This document shows positions 1 to 8,758 of a DNA stretch of 64,000 bases, in pieces (the first letter of the stretch is position 1; every line of letters begins with the position of its first letter). This DNA is from an uncultured Gammaproteobacteria bacterium (lineage in GTDB: Bacteria > Pseudomonadota > Gammaproteobacteria > PS1 > Pseudothioglobaceae): contig CACDVH010000002.1 in NCBI GenBank assembly GCA_902556205.1, positions 62,001 to 126,000 of the forward strand, written 5' to 3'. A program made the position numbers and the translations under genes. The notes under the pieces are model-generated. The model did not search any database and was not told the DNA's origin. It saw nothing but the letters and a program-made list of their open reading frames with translations.

Positions 1-2
1 AT

Positions 3-107
3 TCGCAAGGGAATGATATCACCCTGAAATCAGCATTTGAGCCAAAAATGGTTATATCAGGTGCAAAAACATTTATGGCGGAACGAACGAAGAAAAATAC
101 AGAGTAA
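3..107 (+). CDS. 3' end of an unidentified gene (cut by window start)
   Basis: One frame stays open from base 3 to a TAA at 105-107 and encodes about 34 residues, rich in Lys and Glu at the end. The other two forward frames close within the first 30 bases. It ends 11 bp before the ABC transporter ATPase gene, as expected for an upstream member of the same operon such as a permease, binding protein or hydrolase. The tail does not look like a DppC-type permease C-terminus, and I cannot name the family from so little sequence. Confidence 0.45.
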   Translation, partial: SQGNDITLKSAFEPKMVISGAKTFMAERTKKNTE

Positions 108-118
108 AGATTAGTTTA

Positions 119-1147
119 ATGAGTGAAAAAATACAAAAAATGAATAAAAATTTAGTGCTAAAAGTTGATGGATTAAGCACAGAATTTATTTATAAAAATC
201 GAACAGCAAAGGCTGTTAGAGATGTATCTTTTACTTTAGATAAGGGTAAAACACTTGCGGTTGTTGGTGAGTCTGGATCTGGAAAGTCAGTTACTGCCTT
301 GTCAATTATGGGGCTTTTGAGTTCCCCAGGTGAGGTGACTTCAGGGAAGATACTCTACCGAAATTCAAAAGAGCAGATACTAGACTTAACTGTAATTGAT
401 GACAAAAGTCATAGGAAAGTTCGTGGGGCAGAAATTTCAATGATTTTTCAAGAGCCAATGACGTCGCTCAATCCACTCTTTACTATTGGTAATCAGATTG
501 GAGAAATGCTGCAATTGCATTACTCATCTTCAAAAGAGGATGCTTTGCGCCGGACTATCGAAATTCTGGATTTAGTTGAAATTCCTAGCGCAAAACAACG
601 TATTAAAGACTACCCCCATCAACTTTCAGGAGGTATGCGCCAACGAGTGATGATTGCTATAGCTCTTGTTTGTAATCCAAACTTGTTAATTGCAGATGAG
701 CCAACAACCGCTTTGGATGTGACAATTCAAGCTCAAATATTAGATTTAATGAAGCGTCTTCAGTCTGAATTATCAATGTCAATACTATTTATTACACATA
801 GTATGGGTGTAGTTGCTGAAGTTGCAGATGAGGTAGCAGTAATGTATGCAGGAGAGGTTATCGAGCAGGGTAAGGTTAATTCTATATTTGAAAAGCCATC
901 ACACCCATACACGCAGGGCTTACTATCATCAATTCCAAATGCCAAAAGAGATATTGATGAATATGGAAATCGGACTCGACTTAAACCCATAGAGGGAATT
1001 GTTCCATCCTTATACTCTAATCCAAAAGGCTGCACTTTTGCGCCACGCTGTGAATTAAGTGAGTCGAGATGTAGCAATAAAGCAAGCCTTGTCCCAATTC
1101 AAGTTGATCATTTGTCACGTTGTTGGAAATTTAAGGTGGAAGCATGA
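119..1147 (+). CDS. Peptide/nickel-type ABC transporter ATP-binding protein, DppD/OppD family
   Basis: This is one of two ATPases that power a peptide-type ABC importer at the inner face of the cytoplasmic membrane. Visible motifs are Walker A GESGSGKS (residues 50-57), the Q-loop Gln111, the signature LSGGMRQR (169-176) and Walker B with DEPTTALD (193-200). The C-terminal 40 residues carry the oligopeptide-ABC extension with Cys at four places (GCTF, RCEL, SRCS, SRCW), the arrangement that can hold an Fe-S cluster in some DppD proteins. The 342 aa length is normal. Its stop overlaps the next ATPase gene by 4 bp. The permeases and binding protein are not in the window and should lie upstream. 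The substrate cannot be read from the ATPase; the sugar-acid genes downstream suggest an amino-sugar acid or a conjugate of one rather than plain peptides. Confidence 0.93.
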   Translation: MSEKIQKMNKNLVLKVDGLSTEFIYKNRTAKAVRDVSFTLDKGKTLAVVGESGSGKSVTALSIMGLLSSPGEVTSGKILYRNSKEQILDLTVIDDKSHRKVRGAEISMIFQEPMTSLNPLFTIGNQIGEMLQLHYSSSKEDALRRTIEILDLVEIPSAKQRIKDYPHQLSGGMRQRVMIAIALVCNPNLLIADEPTTALDVTIQAQILDLMKRLQSELSMSILFITHSMGVVAEVADEVAVMYAGEVIEQGKVNSIFEKPSHPYTQGLLSSIPNAKRDIDEYGNRTRLKPIEGIVPSLYSNPKGCTFAPRCELSESRCSNKASLVPIQVDHLSRCWKFKVEA

Positions 1148-2109
1148 TTGAAGATAATAAATTTATCTCAATTGAGAACTTATCAAAAACTTTTCATACC
1201 AATATGGGTGATTTACAAGCGGTTAGTGATGTTAGTTTTAATCTTCAAAAGGGTTCTATAGTTGGACTTGTTGGTGAGTCAGGGTCTGGAAAAACAACTC
1301 TAGGTCGTTGTATTCTTCGCTTAATTGAGCCATCTTCAGGAAGTGTTAATTTGGAGGGTAATAATTTACTTGAATTAAGTAATAAGAAGTTAAGGGAAAT
1401 TCGTAAGCGTATGCAAATTATCTTTCAAGATCCTTTCTCTAGTTTAAATCCAAGAATGAGAATCAAAGATATTATTGCCGAAGGAATAAAAGTGCATGAT
1501 AAATTATCCAGCGAAAATGAACGATTCAATAGAGTTGCTGAATTGATGGAGGAGGTTGGTTTACAATCTGACCAAATGTCACGTTATCCTCATGAATTTT
1601 CTGGAGGTCAACGCCAGAGAGTTGGAATTGCAAGAGCATTGGCAGTTAATCCAGAATTTATTGTTGCAGATGAGAGTGTATCAGCACTTGATGTATCAGT
1701 TCAGGCACAAATACTTAATCTGATGTTGTCACTCAGAGATAAACATAATCTTACAATTTTATTTATTGCACATGATTTGAGTGTTGTTGAGTATTTATGT
1801 GATCAGGTTGTAGTTCTATATCTTGGAAAGGTCGTTGAATCAGGGAATGCTAAAGATGTTTATTCAAACCCTCGGCACCCTTATACTAAAGCATTAATGT
1901 CTGCAGTTCCAGTTCCAGATCCAAAAGCAAATATCAATAGAGAAATATTAAAAGGAGACATTCCAAGCGCTTTATCTCCTCCCTCAGGATGTGTCTTTAG
2001 AACGCGTTGTCAGTATGCTGATATCAGTTGTGCGCAAACTATTCCAAATACAGTAAATATCAATAAGCAGCATTCAGCTGCATGTTTAAAATTAGGAGAA
2101 TTAGAATGA
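1144..2109 (+). CDS. Peptide-type ABC transporter ATP-binding protein, DppF/OppF family
   Basis: Second ATPase of the same importer, starting inside the stop of the first (ATGA), which indicates translational coupling. Walker A is GESGSGKT (44-51), the signature is FSGGQRQR, and Walker B reads ADESVSALD, with Ser where most OppF proteins have Pro. The C-terminal OppF extension with GCVFRTRC and a later Cys is present. Length 321 aa is typical. It overlaps ridA by 4 bp in the same ATGA fashion, so dppD-like, dppF-like and ridA probably form one transcript. Confidence 0.93.
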   Translation: MIEDNKFISIENLSKTFHTNMGDLQAVSDVSFNLQKGSIVGLVGESGSGKTTLGRCILRLIEPSSGSVNLEGNNLLELSNKKLREIRKRMQIIFQDPFSSLNPRMRIKDIIAEGIKVHDKLSSENERFNRVAELMEEVGLQSDQMSRYPHEFSGGQRQRVGIARALAVNPEFIVADESVSALDVSVQAQILNLMLSLRDKHNLTILFIAHDLSVVEYLCDQVVVLYLGKVVESGNAKDVYSNPRHPYTKALMSAVPVPDPKANINREILKGDIPSALSPPSGCVFRTRCQYADISCAQTIPNTVNINKQHSAACLKLGELE

Positions 2110-2588
2110 AAGCATTCGAAACATTATCACCAGAAGACCGATTAGAGCAGTTAGGTTTTAAGCTTCCAACTAGACCTCCTGCACCTATTGGAAATTTTAT
2201 CAACGCTAAGCGAGTTGATAATTTAATCTATATTTCTGGACAAGGTCCATTAACAGTTAATGGAGAACTCAAAAAAGGAAAAGTGGGGCAAGATGTTAGT
2301 GAAGAAGAGGCTATAAAGCATGCTGAAATAGTCGCTATTAATATTATTGCTTCTTTAAAACATGAGCTAGGTATGTTGTCAAAAGTAAAGGGTTTTGTTA
2401 AGTTATTTGGCATGGTAAATTCAACCCCATTATTTGAAAATCATCCATCAGTAATAAACGGATGTTCCGATTTACTCTGCAAGGTTTTTGCTGATAAAGG
2501 GGTGCACACACGTTCAGCGATTGGAGTCGGCTCACTACCAAATGGTATTACTGTTGAAATTGAAGCAATTGTAGAAGTTGAGGACTAA
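2106..2588 (+). CDS. RidA/YjgF-family enamine/imine deaminase
   Basis: RidA-family proteins hydrolyse reactive enamine/imine intermediates released by PLP-dependent ammonia lyases. The 160-aa product shows the family segments NLIYISGQGP, GKVGQDVS and the C-terminal VEIEAIVEVED strand. I chose the ATG at 2106 because AGGAG at 2094-2098 sits 7 bp in front of it and because the longer reading would run back 24 bases into the ATPase. The presence of a PLP-dependent SelA-like enzyme 2 kb away gives this protein an obvious client: the 2-aminoacrylate-like enamine of an amino-sugar acid. Its stop overlaps that of the convergent IclR gene by 4 bp. Confidence 0.9.
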   Translation: MKAFETLSPEDRLEQLGFKLPTRPPAPIGNFINAKRVDNLIYISGQGPLTVNGELKKGKVGQDVSEEEAIKHAEIVAINIIASLKHELGMLSKVKGFVKLFGMVNSTPLFENHPSVINGCSDLLCKVFADKGVHTRSAIGVGSLPNGITVEIEAIVEVED

Positions 2589-3358
2589 TAAGAGCCAATC
2601 GCTGCTTGAATTTTGTTGGCAGCTGTTTGTACTTCTGTAGTGTAAAAATCAAGATTGCTACTGGCTTTTTGTTCAGGTAATACAACTGAAATGGTTGCTA
2701 TACAAGAGCCATCTCGTCCTTTAATTGGCGCAGCAATACAAGAAACAGAAAACTCAGATAAACTGACCTGAATTGCAAAGCCCGCTGCGAATTCTTCTTT
2801 AGCAGTTTTAGCAAGCAGAGCAGGATCAATTACTGCATCATTATTTGGTGACGCTTCAGAATGTTTTTGAAACATTTCAAAACATTCAGTCTCGTTCATG
2901 TGCCCAACTAAAAGTCGACCTGATGCCGTCCAATTAATAGGTGTTCTAGAGCCTATGTGAGAAGCTACATGAAAGTGTTCATTGCCAGTTGCCATAGCTG
3001 TAACAACCATTTTTCCTTCATCACGAGTACAAACCTGGATGGTTTCCTTAAGATGTGCTGCAAGATGATCCATTTCTTTACTAGCTTCAAGTAACACATT
3101 CATTTGTGCCTCATAAGCTAAGCCATATCGCAGAAGTCGAGGCCCCAGCCAGACTAGATTATTACTATTTTTGGTGAGCATCCCACGAAGAGTTAAATCA
3201 TCTACAATTGAATAAATTGTTGATATTGGAGCACCAATAGTTTTGGCTATGTCGTAAGCACTTGCAGGTCTAGCAAAATCAGTTAAAACATCAAGTATTT
3301 GAAGAGACCTTTCTATCCCACTAATTCTGTTTCTAGTTTTTAAGTTATTTTTACTCAT
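2585..3358 (-). CDS. IclR-family transcriptional regulator
   Basis: The 257-aa protein has an N-terminal winged helix (about residues 12-70, including ASAYDIAKTIGAPISTIYS) and a C-terminal effector-binding domain ending in a region like those of KdgR and IclR (GSCIATISVV). Such regulators usually bind a small carboxylate or sugar acid. It lies between the transporter/ridA genes and the sugar-acid genes, so it is the natural local regulator; 2-keto-3-deoxygluconate is a known ligand of KdgR within this family, but the ligand here is inference. A perfect 7-bp inverted repeat at 4437-4456 is a candidate operator. Confidence 0.9.
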   Translation of the reverse strand: MSKNNLKTRNRISGIERSLQILDVLTDFARPASAYDIAKTIGAPISTIYSIVDDLTLRGMLTKNSNNLVWLGPRLLRYGLAYEAQMNVLLEASKEMDHLAAHLKETIQVCTRDEGKMVVTAMATGNEHFHVASHIGSRTPINWTASGRLLVGHMNETECFEMFQKHSEASPNNDAVIDPALLAKTAKEEFAAGFAIQVSLSEFSVSCIAAPIKGRDGSCIATISVVLPEQKASSNLDFYTTEVQTAANKIQAAIGSY

Positions 3359-3437
3359 TTTTTATGTATAAATTATAATATTGGAGAATAATATTAGCAA
3401 TTGCAAATAAAATAAATAATTAAAAAATTCATAAAAT

Positions 3438-4364
3438 TTAAATTATTGCACCAAAATTTTGAATAACTCTAGAAGCTAATTTATGCCCTTTGATGATGCT
3501 TATATCTTGCGATGAGCCATTTATTAAAGAGGCTAGATATGCTCCATTAAAACTATCTCCAGCAGCTGTTGTATCCTTAGTATTAGTAACAATGGTGTAT
3601 TTAAAGCTATTAGAATTATCAGTTAGGCTATATGGTCCTTTTGAGCCTCTTTTTAAGGCGCCAAACTTAACTCCTAGTTGTTTAAGATTATTAACAACAT
3701 CATCTTGTGTATTCAAATCAAATATATCCTTTTCATCGTCTAATGAAGGAAGGGCAATATCAGCTATTTGCCAATATTTTTTAATCATTATTCTTGCAGC
3801 TTTCTTTGATTTCCATAGAGTTTTTCTATAATTTGAATCAAATGCGATTAGACCTCCTTTCTGTTTAAATTCAGAAAAAAAATGCAGCAAGTTTTCTTGA
3901 ATTTTACGAGGCAAAATAGCAATTGAAATTCCTGTTATATAGACTAAGTCAAACTCTAATAGATTTTGAAATTTTACAGCACATGGTTTTGAAAATAGTG
4001 TCCTAGCTGCAGATTCATCACGCCAGTAATGAAAGTTTCTTTCACCTTTTTTATCAGTTACAATCTTATACTTTCCAGGACCAGAATTAACTCTTCTTTC
4101 AATAAAATTCGTCGTTAGACCTTCAGATTCTATGAACTTAATCATCTTTTCAGAGTTTAAATCATTGCCTAAAGCTGAAAAAAAGGCAACTGTATTTTTT
4201 TTATTATGAAGCTCTCGTTTTAAATATATAGCAGTATTTAAGCTATCCCCAGCAAATTTTAACTGATCTATGTTATCACTCAATTCAACCATTGCTTCTC
4301 CTATTACTGCGATTGAATTTGTCAGTCTTATTTTTTCAATAAGATTATTTTCGTAGTTTTCCAT
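3438..4364 (-). CDS. kdgK: 2-dehydro-3-deoxygluconokinase (PfkB family)
   Basis: KdgK phosphorylates 2-keto-3-deoxy-D-gluconate to KDPG. The 308-aa sequence matches E. coli KdgK segment by segment: AGDSLNTAIYLKR (N-terminal substrate region), GERNFHYWRDESAAR, YITGISIAIL, FDSNYRKTLW and ALPSLDDE. The C-terminal PfkB signature DTTAAGDSF contains the catalytic Asp at residue 270. It is transcribed away from the SelA-like enzyme and the KDPG aldolase, with about 180 bp of AT-rich DNA between the starts, and supplies the step linking those two enzymes. Among PfkB kinases the KdgK assignment is better than a generic sugar kinase. Confidence 0.88.
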   Translation of the reverse strand: MENYENNLIEKIRLTNSIAVIGEAMVELSDNIDQLKFAGDSLNTAIYLKRELHNKKNTVAFFSALGNDLNSEKMIKFIESEGLTTNFIERRVNSGPGKYKIVTDKKGERNFHYWRDESAARTLFSKPCAVKFQNLLEFDLVYITGISIAILPRKIQENLLHFFSEFKQKGGLIAFDSNYRKTLWKSKKAARIMIKKYWQIADIALPSLDDEKDIFDLNTQDDVVNNLKQLGVKFGALKRGSKGPYSLTDNSNSFKYTIVTNTKDTTAAGDSFNGAYLASLINGSSQDISIIKGHKLASRVIQNFGAII

Positions 4365-4436
4365 AAGTATATTTAGACATGACTATATTTATCATTTATC
4401 ATATCTTCTATCCTATATTGTTTTGTCTTAACAGTT

Positions 4437-4456
4437 GTAACATATTAGAATGTTAC
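4437..4456. promoter_or_regulatory. Inverted repeat, candidate operator between kdgK and the SelA-like gene
   Basis: GTAACAT and ATGTTAC form a perfect 7-bp inverted repeat separated by 6 bases (ATTAGA), in the divergent promoter region and about 90 bp from each start codon. The size and symmetry suit a dimeric regulator such as the IclR protein at 2585-3358. I found no clear second copy in front of the IclR gene. Confidence 0.4.
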
Positions 4457-4546
4457 TTTATAATATAATGTATTACTTAATAATATAATAGTCTAAAAAT
4501 TACACTATATGTTGTTTAATTTATTTAAGAGGTGTATAAAGCGATA

Positions 4547-5758
4547 ATGAGCTCAAATTCAAACAATATAGACTGGTCATTTTACAAAAAAAATGGTTTT
4601 ACACCTTTAGTAAATGTATCTGGAACTATGACATCCATTGGAGCATCAATAATGATTAAAGATGCTCAGAAAGCAATGGGTTCAATTTCTCCATATTTTA
4701 TTAAAATGCATGAGTTGCAATCTAAAGCTAGTATGGTTATAAGTGAATTGACTGGCGCTGAATCAGGCTTTATTACAGCCTCAGCGGGAGCAGGCATAAC
4801 GCTATCTATTGCTGCTGTAATGACTGGGAAAAATCCAGGATTAATCGAGAGACTTCCCAATACTAGCGGCTTGAAAAATGAAGTAGTAGTTCAATCTGGG
4901 CATTTATGTAATTATGGCGGAACTGTTGATCAAGCGGTAAGACTTTCTGGAGCCAAAGTGGTTTCTTTTGGTCAATCAACCCAAGTTCAGGATCATCAGC
5001 TTTATGACGCCATAAATGAAAATACGGTTGCAGGACTTTTTGTAGTGTCTCACCATGTTGTTGAATATGGACAAATGTCTTTTGATTGTTTTTGTAAAAT
5101 TTGTCAGGAAAAGGGGGTTGCTGTTATTGTTGATGCTGCATCTGAATATGATTTAAGAACATTTATTAACAATGGTGCAGATATTGTAATTTATTCTTCG
5201 CACAAATTTCTTGGTGGCCCAACAGCTGGTATTGTTGCTGGAAGATCTGATTTAATTCAGGCTGGTTATATGCAAAATATTGGTATTGGAAGAGTCATGA
5301 AGGTTGGAAAAGAGAGTATTTATGGTGCTATTGCAGCTCTTCAAGCATGGAAAGTTCGTGATCATACTGCTATTCGTAACAAAGAGACAAATGCATTAAA
5401 GTTATGGGAAAGAATAGCTACTAGTTTTGACGGAGTTCAGGCTGATGTTGTTGATGACTCGACACATAATCCATTATCAAGATTAAAAATTAGTATTAAT
5501 AAGGAGATATTTAAGTCTAGTGCCGCATCCGTTGCAATAGCTCTTTCACTTTGTAAAATACCCATTATTGTTAGAGACCATGAAATTGAGCTTGGATATT
5601 TTTATTTAGACCCTTGTAATTTAGCAGATGGACATGCTGAACTTGTATCGTCCAACCTGAAAAATGTTCTTCAAAATGCATTAAAAAAACCTTTATCTGA
5701 AGTTAATCTAGATAAGCATCGAAACAGTTCTATACAAGGATATTTAGATTGGAAATAA
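4547..5758 (+). CDS. SelA-like PLP-dependent lyase, DgaE-type (D-glucosaminate-like ammonia lyase)
   Basis: The 403-aa protein belongs to the fold-type I PLP enzymes related to selenocysteine synthase SelA. The PLP lysine is K220 in SSHKFLGGP; the glycine-rich TASAGAGIT loop (78-86) and VIVDAASE (193-200) with the ring-stacking Asp are also visible. In Salmonella the SelA-like protein DgaE, paired with a KDPG-type aldolase (DgaF), removes ammonia from D-glucosaminate 6-phosphate. Here the neighbours are KdgK and KDPG aldolase and there is no PTS, so the substrate may be unphosphorylated D-glucosaminate giving 2-keto-3-deoxygluconate; this is inference. I prefer the ATG at 4547 over the GTG at 4532, because AGAGG at 4528-4532 cannot serve a start that overlaps it, although its 14-bp distance to 4547 is long. 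Confidence 0.75.
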   Translation: MSSNSNNIDWSFYKKNGFTPLVNVSGTMTSIGASIMIKDAQKAMGSISPYFIKMHELQSKASMVISELTGAESGFITASAGAGITLSIAAVMTGKNPGLIERLPNTSGLKNEVVVQSGHLCNYGGTVDQAVRLSGAKVVSFGQSTQVQDHQLYDAINENTVAGLFVVSHHVVEYGQMSFDCFCKICQEKGVAVIVDAASEYDLRTFINNGADIVIYSSHKFLGGPTAGIVAGRSDLIQAGYMQNIGIGRVMKVGKESIYGAIAALQAWKVRDHTAIRNKETNALKLWERIATSFDGVQADVVDDSTHNPLSRLKISINKEIFKSSAASVAIALSLCKIPIIVRDHEIELGYFYLDPCNLADGHAELVSSNLKNVLQNALKKPLSEVNLDKHRNSSIQGYLDWK

Positions 5759-6387
5759 TTTCAAATAAAATTGATGATATTTTTAATAATATTAACGTTG
5801 TTCCTTTATTATCCTTAGATAATCTTGATGACTCAATTGTTATTGCAAGAGCATTAGTAAATGGGGGTTTAAATGTTTTAGAGGTAGCTCTTAGAACAAA
5901 TTATAGTCTTCAAGCAATTAAAGAGTTAAAAGCTGCTGTTCCCGAAGCATATATCGGTGCTGGAACAGTGACTACTACAGCTCAATTTGACAATGCTGTT
6001 AATGCAAATGCTGATTTTATATTTACTCCTGGGGTAACAGAGGAGCTTTTAAAGGCTGCAATTCAAAGCAATACTCCAACAATACCTGGAATTTCAACAA
6101 TTAGTGAGGCTATGTATGCAGATGACTTTGGATTTAATCGATTAAAACTTTTTCCTGCTGAGGCTTTGGGTGGTATTGATTTCCTTAAGGCAGTTTATGG
6201 GCCGTTTCCCGGTCTTAAATTTTGCCCAACAGGCGGTGTTAATTTCGATAATGCCTCTCAATATTTATCATTAAAAAATGTCTTTTGCGTTGCTGGTTCA
6301 TGGGTGACTCCTAAAGAGCTTGTAAAATTAAAAAAATGGAAGGAGATTGAGCGGCTAGCATCTGAAGCATCAAGCCTCCACTCATAA
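5749..6387 (+). CDS. eda: KDPG/KHG aldolase
   Basis: Class I aldolase that splits 2-keto-3-deoxy-6-phosphogluconate into pyruvate and glyceraldehyde 3-phosphate. Hallmarks in the 212-aa sequence are LEVALRT with catalytic Glu45, GAGTV, FTPGV, PGISTISE and KLFPAEALGG with the Schiff-base Lys133, followed by the phosphate-binding FCPTGGV. The start is a TTG inside the last codons of the SelA-like gene, supported by AAGGA at 5736-5740 8 bp ahead and the lack of a nearby ATG. The 10-bp overlap suggests coupling to the lyase. A gap of about 115 bp separates it from the next, unrelated exporter. Confidence 0.9.
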   Translation: MEIISNKIDDIFNNINVVPLLSLDNLDDSIVIARALVNGGLNVLEVALRTNYSLQAIKELKAAVPEAYIGAGTVTTTAQFDNAVNANADFIFTPGVTEELLKAAIQSNTPTIPGISTISEAMYADDFGFNRLKLFPAEALGGIDFLKAVYGPFPGLKFCPTGGVNFDNASQYLSLKNVFCVAGSWVTPKELVKLKKWKEIERLASEASSLHS

Positions 6388-6503
6388 GCTCAAATTTTAA
6401 CTATAGTAATATACTATTCCAAATATAGTTTCATGATTGAGTAGGCGTTACTTTATACTTGTTTGACTTGAAATAAAGCTTCATTAATCTTCAACATAAC
6501 TTA

Positions 6504-8291
6504 ATGAAATCAAAGAGCAATCAAACTATAGCTTACGACTTTAAAACCAGAGACATTAAGGTTTTAAAGAAGCTCTTGCCTTACTTGATAAAGATGCGAG
6601 CACGCGTTATTTGGGCTGTTAGTTTTTTAATGCTAGCAAAATTAGCGAATGTGGCTGTTCCTCTTGCTCTAAAAGAGATTGTGGATAGCCTCGATCAGAC
6701 AAATCTAGTTTTGATATTGCCGCTTGGTATGTTGCTTGCCTATGGCCTTTTAAGGCTTGCCAGTTCACTTTTTAATGAGCTTCGAGATGCCATCTTTGCA
6801 AAGGTGCGTTACCACGCTATGAATTTGATTGCACTCGGGGTCTTTAAGCATTTACACACATTGGATTTGTCCTTTCATTTGGATCGAAGGATTGGAGGAA
6901 TTACTCGTGATATTGATCGCGGAACCCAGAGCGTCTCCACCTTGCTCTCTATTTTTGTTTTCAATATTCTGCCAACTGTATTTGAGATTTGTTTAGTGAT
7001 TGGCATTTTGTGGCTGAACTATAATCTTCTTTTTGCTGGCGTCTCTCTATTGACGGTGTTCTTTTATGTGGCTTTAACGTTTGCCATTACTACATGGAGG
7101 ATGAAGTATCGCTACCAAATGAATGACATGCAGTCCGAAGCCAATACCAATGCGGTGGACAGCTTGATTAATTACGAGACCGTCAAGTACTTCAATCAAG
7201 AAAAGTTTGAGGTCGATCGTTACGGTGACACGATGCAGCGCTGGGAAAATCTTGCGACTAAAAGCTTTACCTCAATGACTGCGCTTAACTTTGTTCAGGG
7301 CGCTGTTATTGCAATTGGCGTCACTATTATTCTGATAATGGCAGCGCAAGGTGTTGTTAATAAAAGTCTTAGCTTGGGTGACCTGATCATGATTCAAGCT
7401 CTCCTTCTTCAACTCTTTTTACCGCTCGGTGGCTTGGGAATCATTTATCGCCAAATAAAACATAACTTCATAGATATGAACAATATGTTTGACCTCTTGG
7501 AGCGCTCTTCTAAGGTCACTGATATTGAAAATGCCTCAGATCTCAAGGTTACTCAAGGCGAGGTTAAATTTGATAACGTTACTTTTGCCTACCCTGGCAA
7601 GGAGGCAGTTCTTAAAAACATTAACTTTACTCTTAAGCCTGGGCAAAAAATAGCAATTGTGGGACCATCTGGTGCGGGTAAGTCGACGCTTGCTAAACTG
7701 CTCTTTCGTTTCTATGACATCACTAGTGGTCAGATAAGTATTGACCAGCAAGACATTAAATTATTGACCCAGGACTCAGTGCGAAGCGCAATGGGGGTGG
7801 TTCCTCAAGACCCAGTCATGTTTAATGAGAGCATCTACTATAACATTGCTTACGGGCGCTCAGGTGCAACCGAGGCCGAAGTTAAGAGGGCAGCTGAGCT
7901 CAGTTTTATAGATAGCTTTATTGACTCATTACCGCAAGGCTACGACACTCTGGTTGGTGAAAGAGGCTTAAAGCTCTCAGGCGGAGAAAAACAGCGACTC
8001 GCGATTGCAAGAGTTTTATTAAAAAATCCTCAAATATTGATCTTTGATGAGGCCACTTCAGCGCTTGATTCGTATTCTGAGAAAATGGTTCAAAAGGCAT
8101 TAGTGAGTTTGGCTCATAAGCACTCAACCATAGTGATTGCTCATCGTCTCTCTACCATTGTCGATGCCGATCAAATTATTGTGCTTGATAATGGAAGTAT
8201 TGCTGAGCAAGGCAAGCATCAAGATTTGCTTGATCTCAATGGCAAATATGCAAGACTTTGGGAAATACAAGCGAATAAAAAAACTCTTTAG
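6504..8291 (+). CDS. Atm1-type ABC exporter (fused membrane and ATPase domains)
   Basis: A half-size exporter of the ABCB7/HMT1/Atm1 group, which moves glutathione- or persulfide-linked compounds needed for Fe-S protein maturation or metal tolerance in mitochondria and proteobacteria. The N-terminal about 330 residues hold six membrane spans. The Atm1-specific stretches RRIGGITRDIDRGT (about 129-142) and DSLINYETVKYFNQE are clear. The ATPase domain has Walker A GPSGAGKST (387-395), signature LSGGEKQR (491-498) and Walker B ILIFDEATSALD. At 595 aa it is full length. It stands alone, with no Fe-S assembly genes nearby. Confidence 0.92.
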   Translation: MKSKSNQTIAYDFKTRDIKVLKKLLPYLIKMRARVIWAVSFLMLAKLANVAVPLALKEIVDSLDQTNLVLILPLGMLLAYGLLRLASSLFNELRDAIFAKVRYHAMNLIALGVFKHLHTLDLSFHLDRRIGGITRDIDRGTQSVSTLLSIFVFNILPTVFEICLVIGILWLNYNLLFAGVSLLTVFFYVALTFAITTWRMKYRYQMNDMQSEANTNAVDSLINYETVKYFNQEKFEVDRYGDTMQRWENLATKSFTSMTALNFVQGAVIAIGVTIILIMAAQGVVNKSLSLGDLIMIQALLLQLFLPLGGLGIIYRQIKHNFIDMNNMFDLLERSSKVTDIENASDLKVTQGEVKFDNVTFAYPGKEAVLKNINFTLKPGQKIAIVGPSGAGKSTLAKLLFRFYDITSGQISIDQQDIKLLTQDSVRSAMGVVPQDPVMFNESIYYNIAYGRSGATEAEVKRAAELSFIDSFIDSLPQGYDTLVGERGLKLSGGEKQRLAIARVLLKNPQILIFDEATSALDSYSEKMVQKALVSLAHKHSTIVIAHRLSTIVDADQIIVLDNGSIAEQGKHQDLLDLNGKYARLWEIQANKKTL

Positions 8292-8381
8292 GAGTTAATT
8301 CATTATTACTCTTTGAAAGACCTTTCCTAAGTGAAGGGTGTTGAGAGATGTCGATTAAATAAATCTGTACAATAAAAAACT

Positions 8382-8720
8382 ATGAAAAAGATTGCTTTTA
8401 TAATTTTCACTCTTTTAATTTCATTCAATACAAAGGCTGAAATTGAGAGTAGAGAACTTTTAGATGAAATATTTTATGGATGTGCTTCTGATGATGAGGA
8501 CTGGTTAACAACGGGCGAACTATACGAGTACTGTGGATGCACGACAAATGTTATATCTAAAGTATTGAGTATCGAAGATATTCTAAGGCTAGGTCTTGAG
8601 CTTCTTGAGTCTGATGGTATTTCAGAAGAAGAGGCTGAAAGAAAAGCAATTGCCACTTTGCTTCAAAATGACGAGGTGACGCAAGGCATTGTCAAGTGCT
8701 TAGGCAAGGTGTTTGAATAA
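8382..8720 (+). CDS. Small exported protein of unknown function
   Basis: The 112-aa product begins with a clear signal peptide (MKKIAFIIFTLLISFNTKA, cut after KA). The mature part is acidic and has four Cys: one in FYGCAS, a CGC pair near residues 51-53, and one near the C-terminus (VKCLG), suggesting periplasmic disulfides. A TACAAT hexamer at 8368-8373 lies only about 8 bp before the ATG and no ribosome binding site is visible, so the mRNA may have almost no leader. I do not recognise the family. Confidence 0.75.
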   Translation: MKKIAFIIFTLLISFNTKAEIESRELLDEIFYGCASDDEDWLTTGELYEYCGCTTNVISKVLSIEDILRLGLELLESDGISEEEAERKAIATLLQNDEVTQGIVKCLGKVFE

Positions 8721-8758
8721 ATAATGAATGTTTTAAATAATTTAATAAGGGGTATGAC

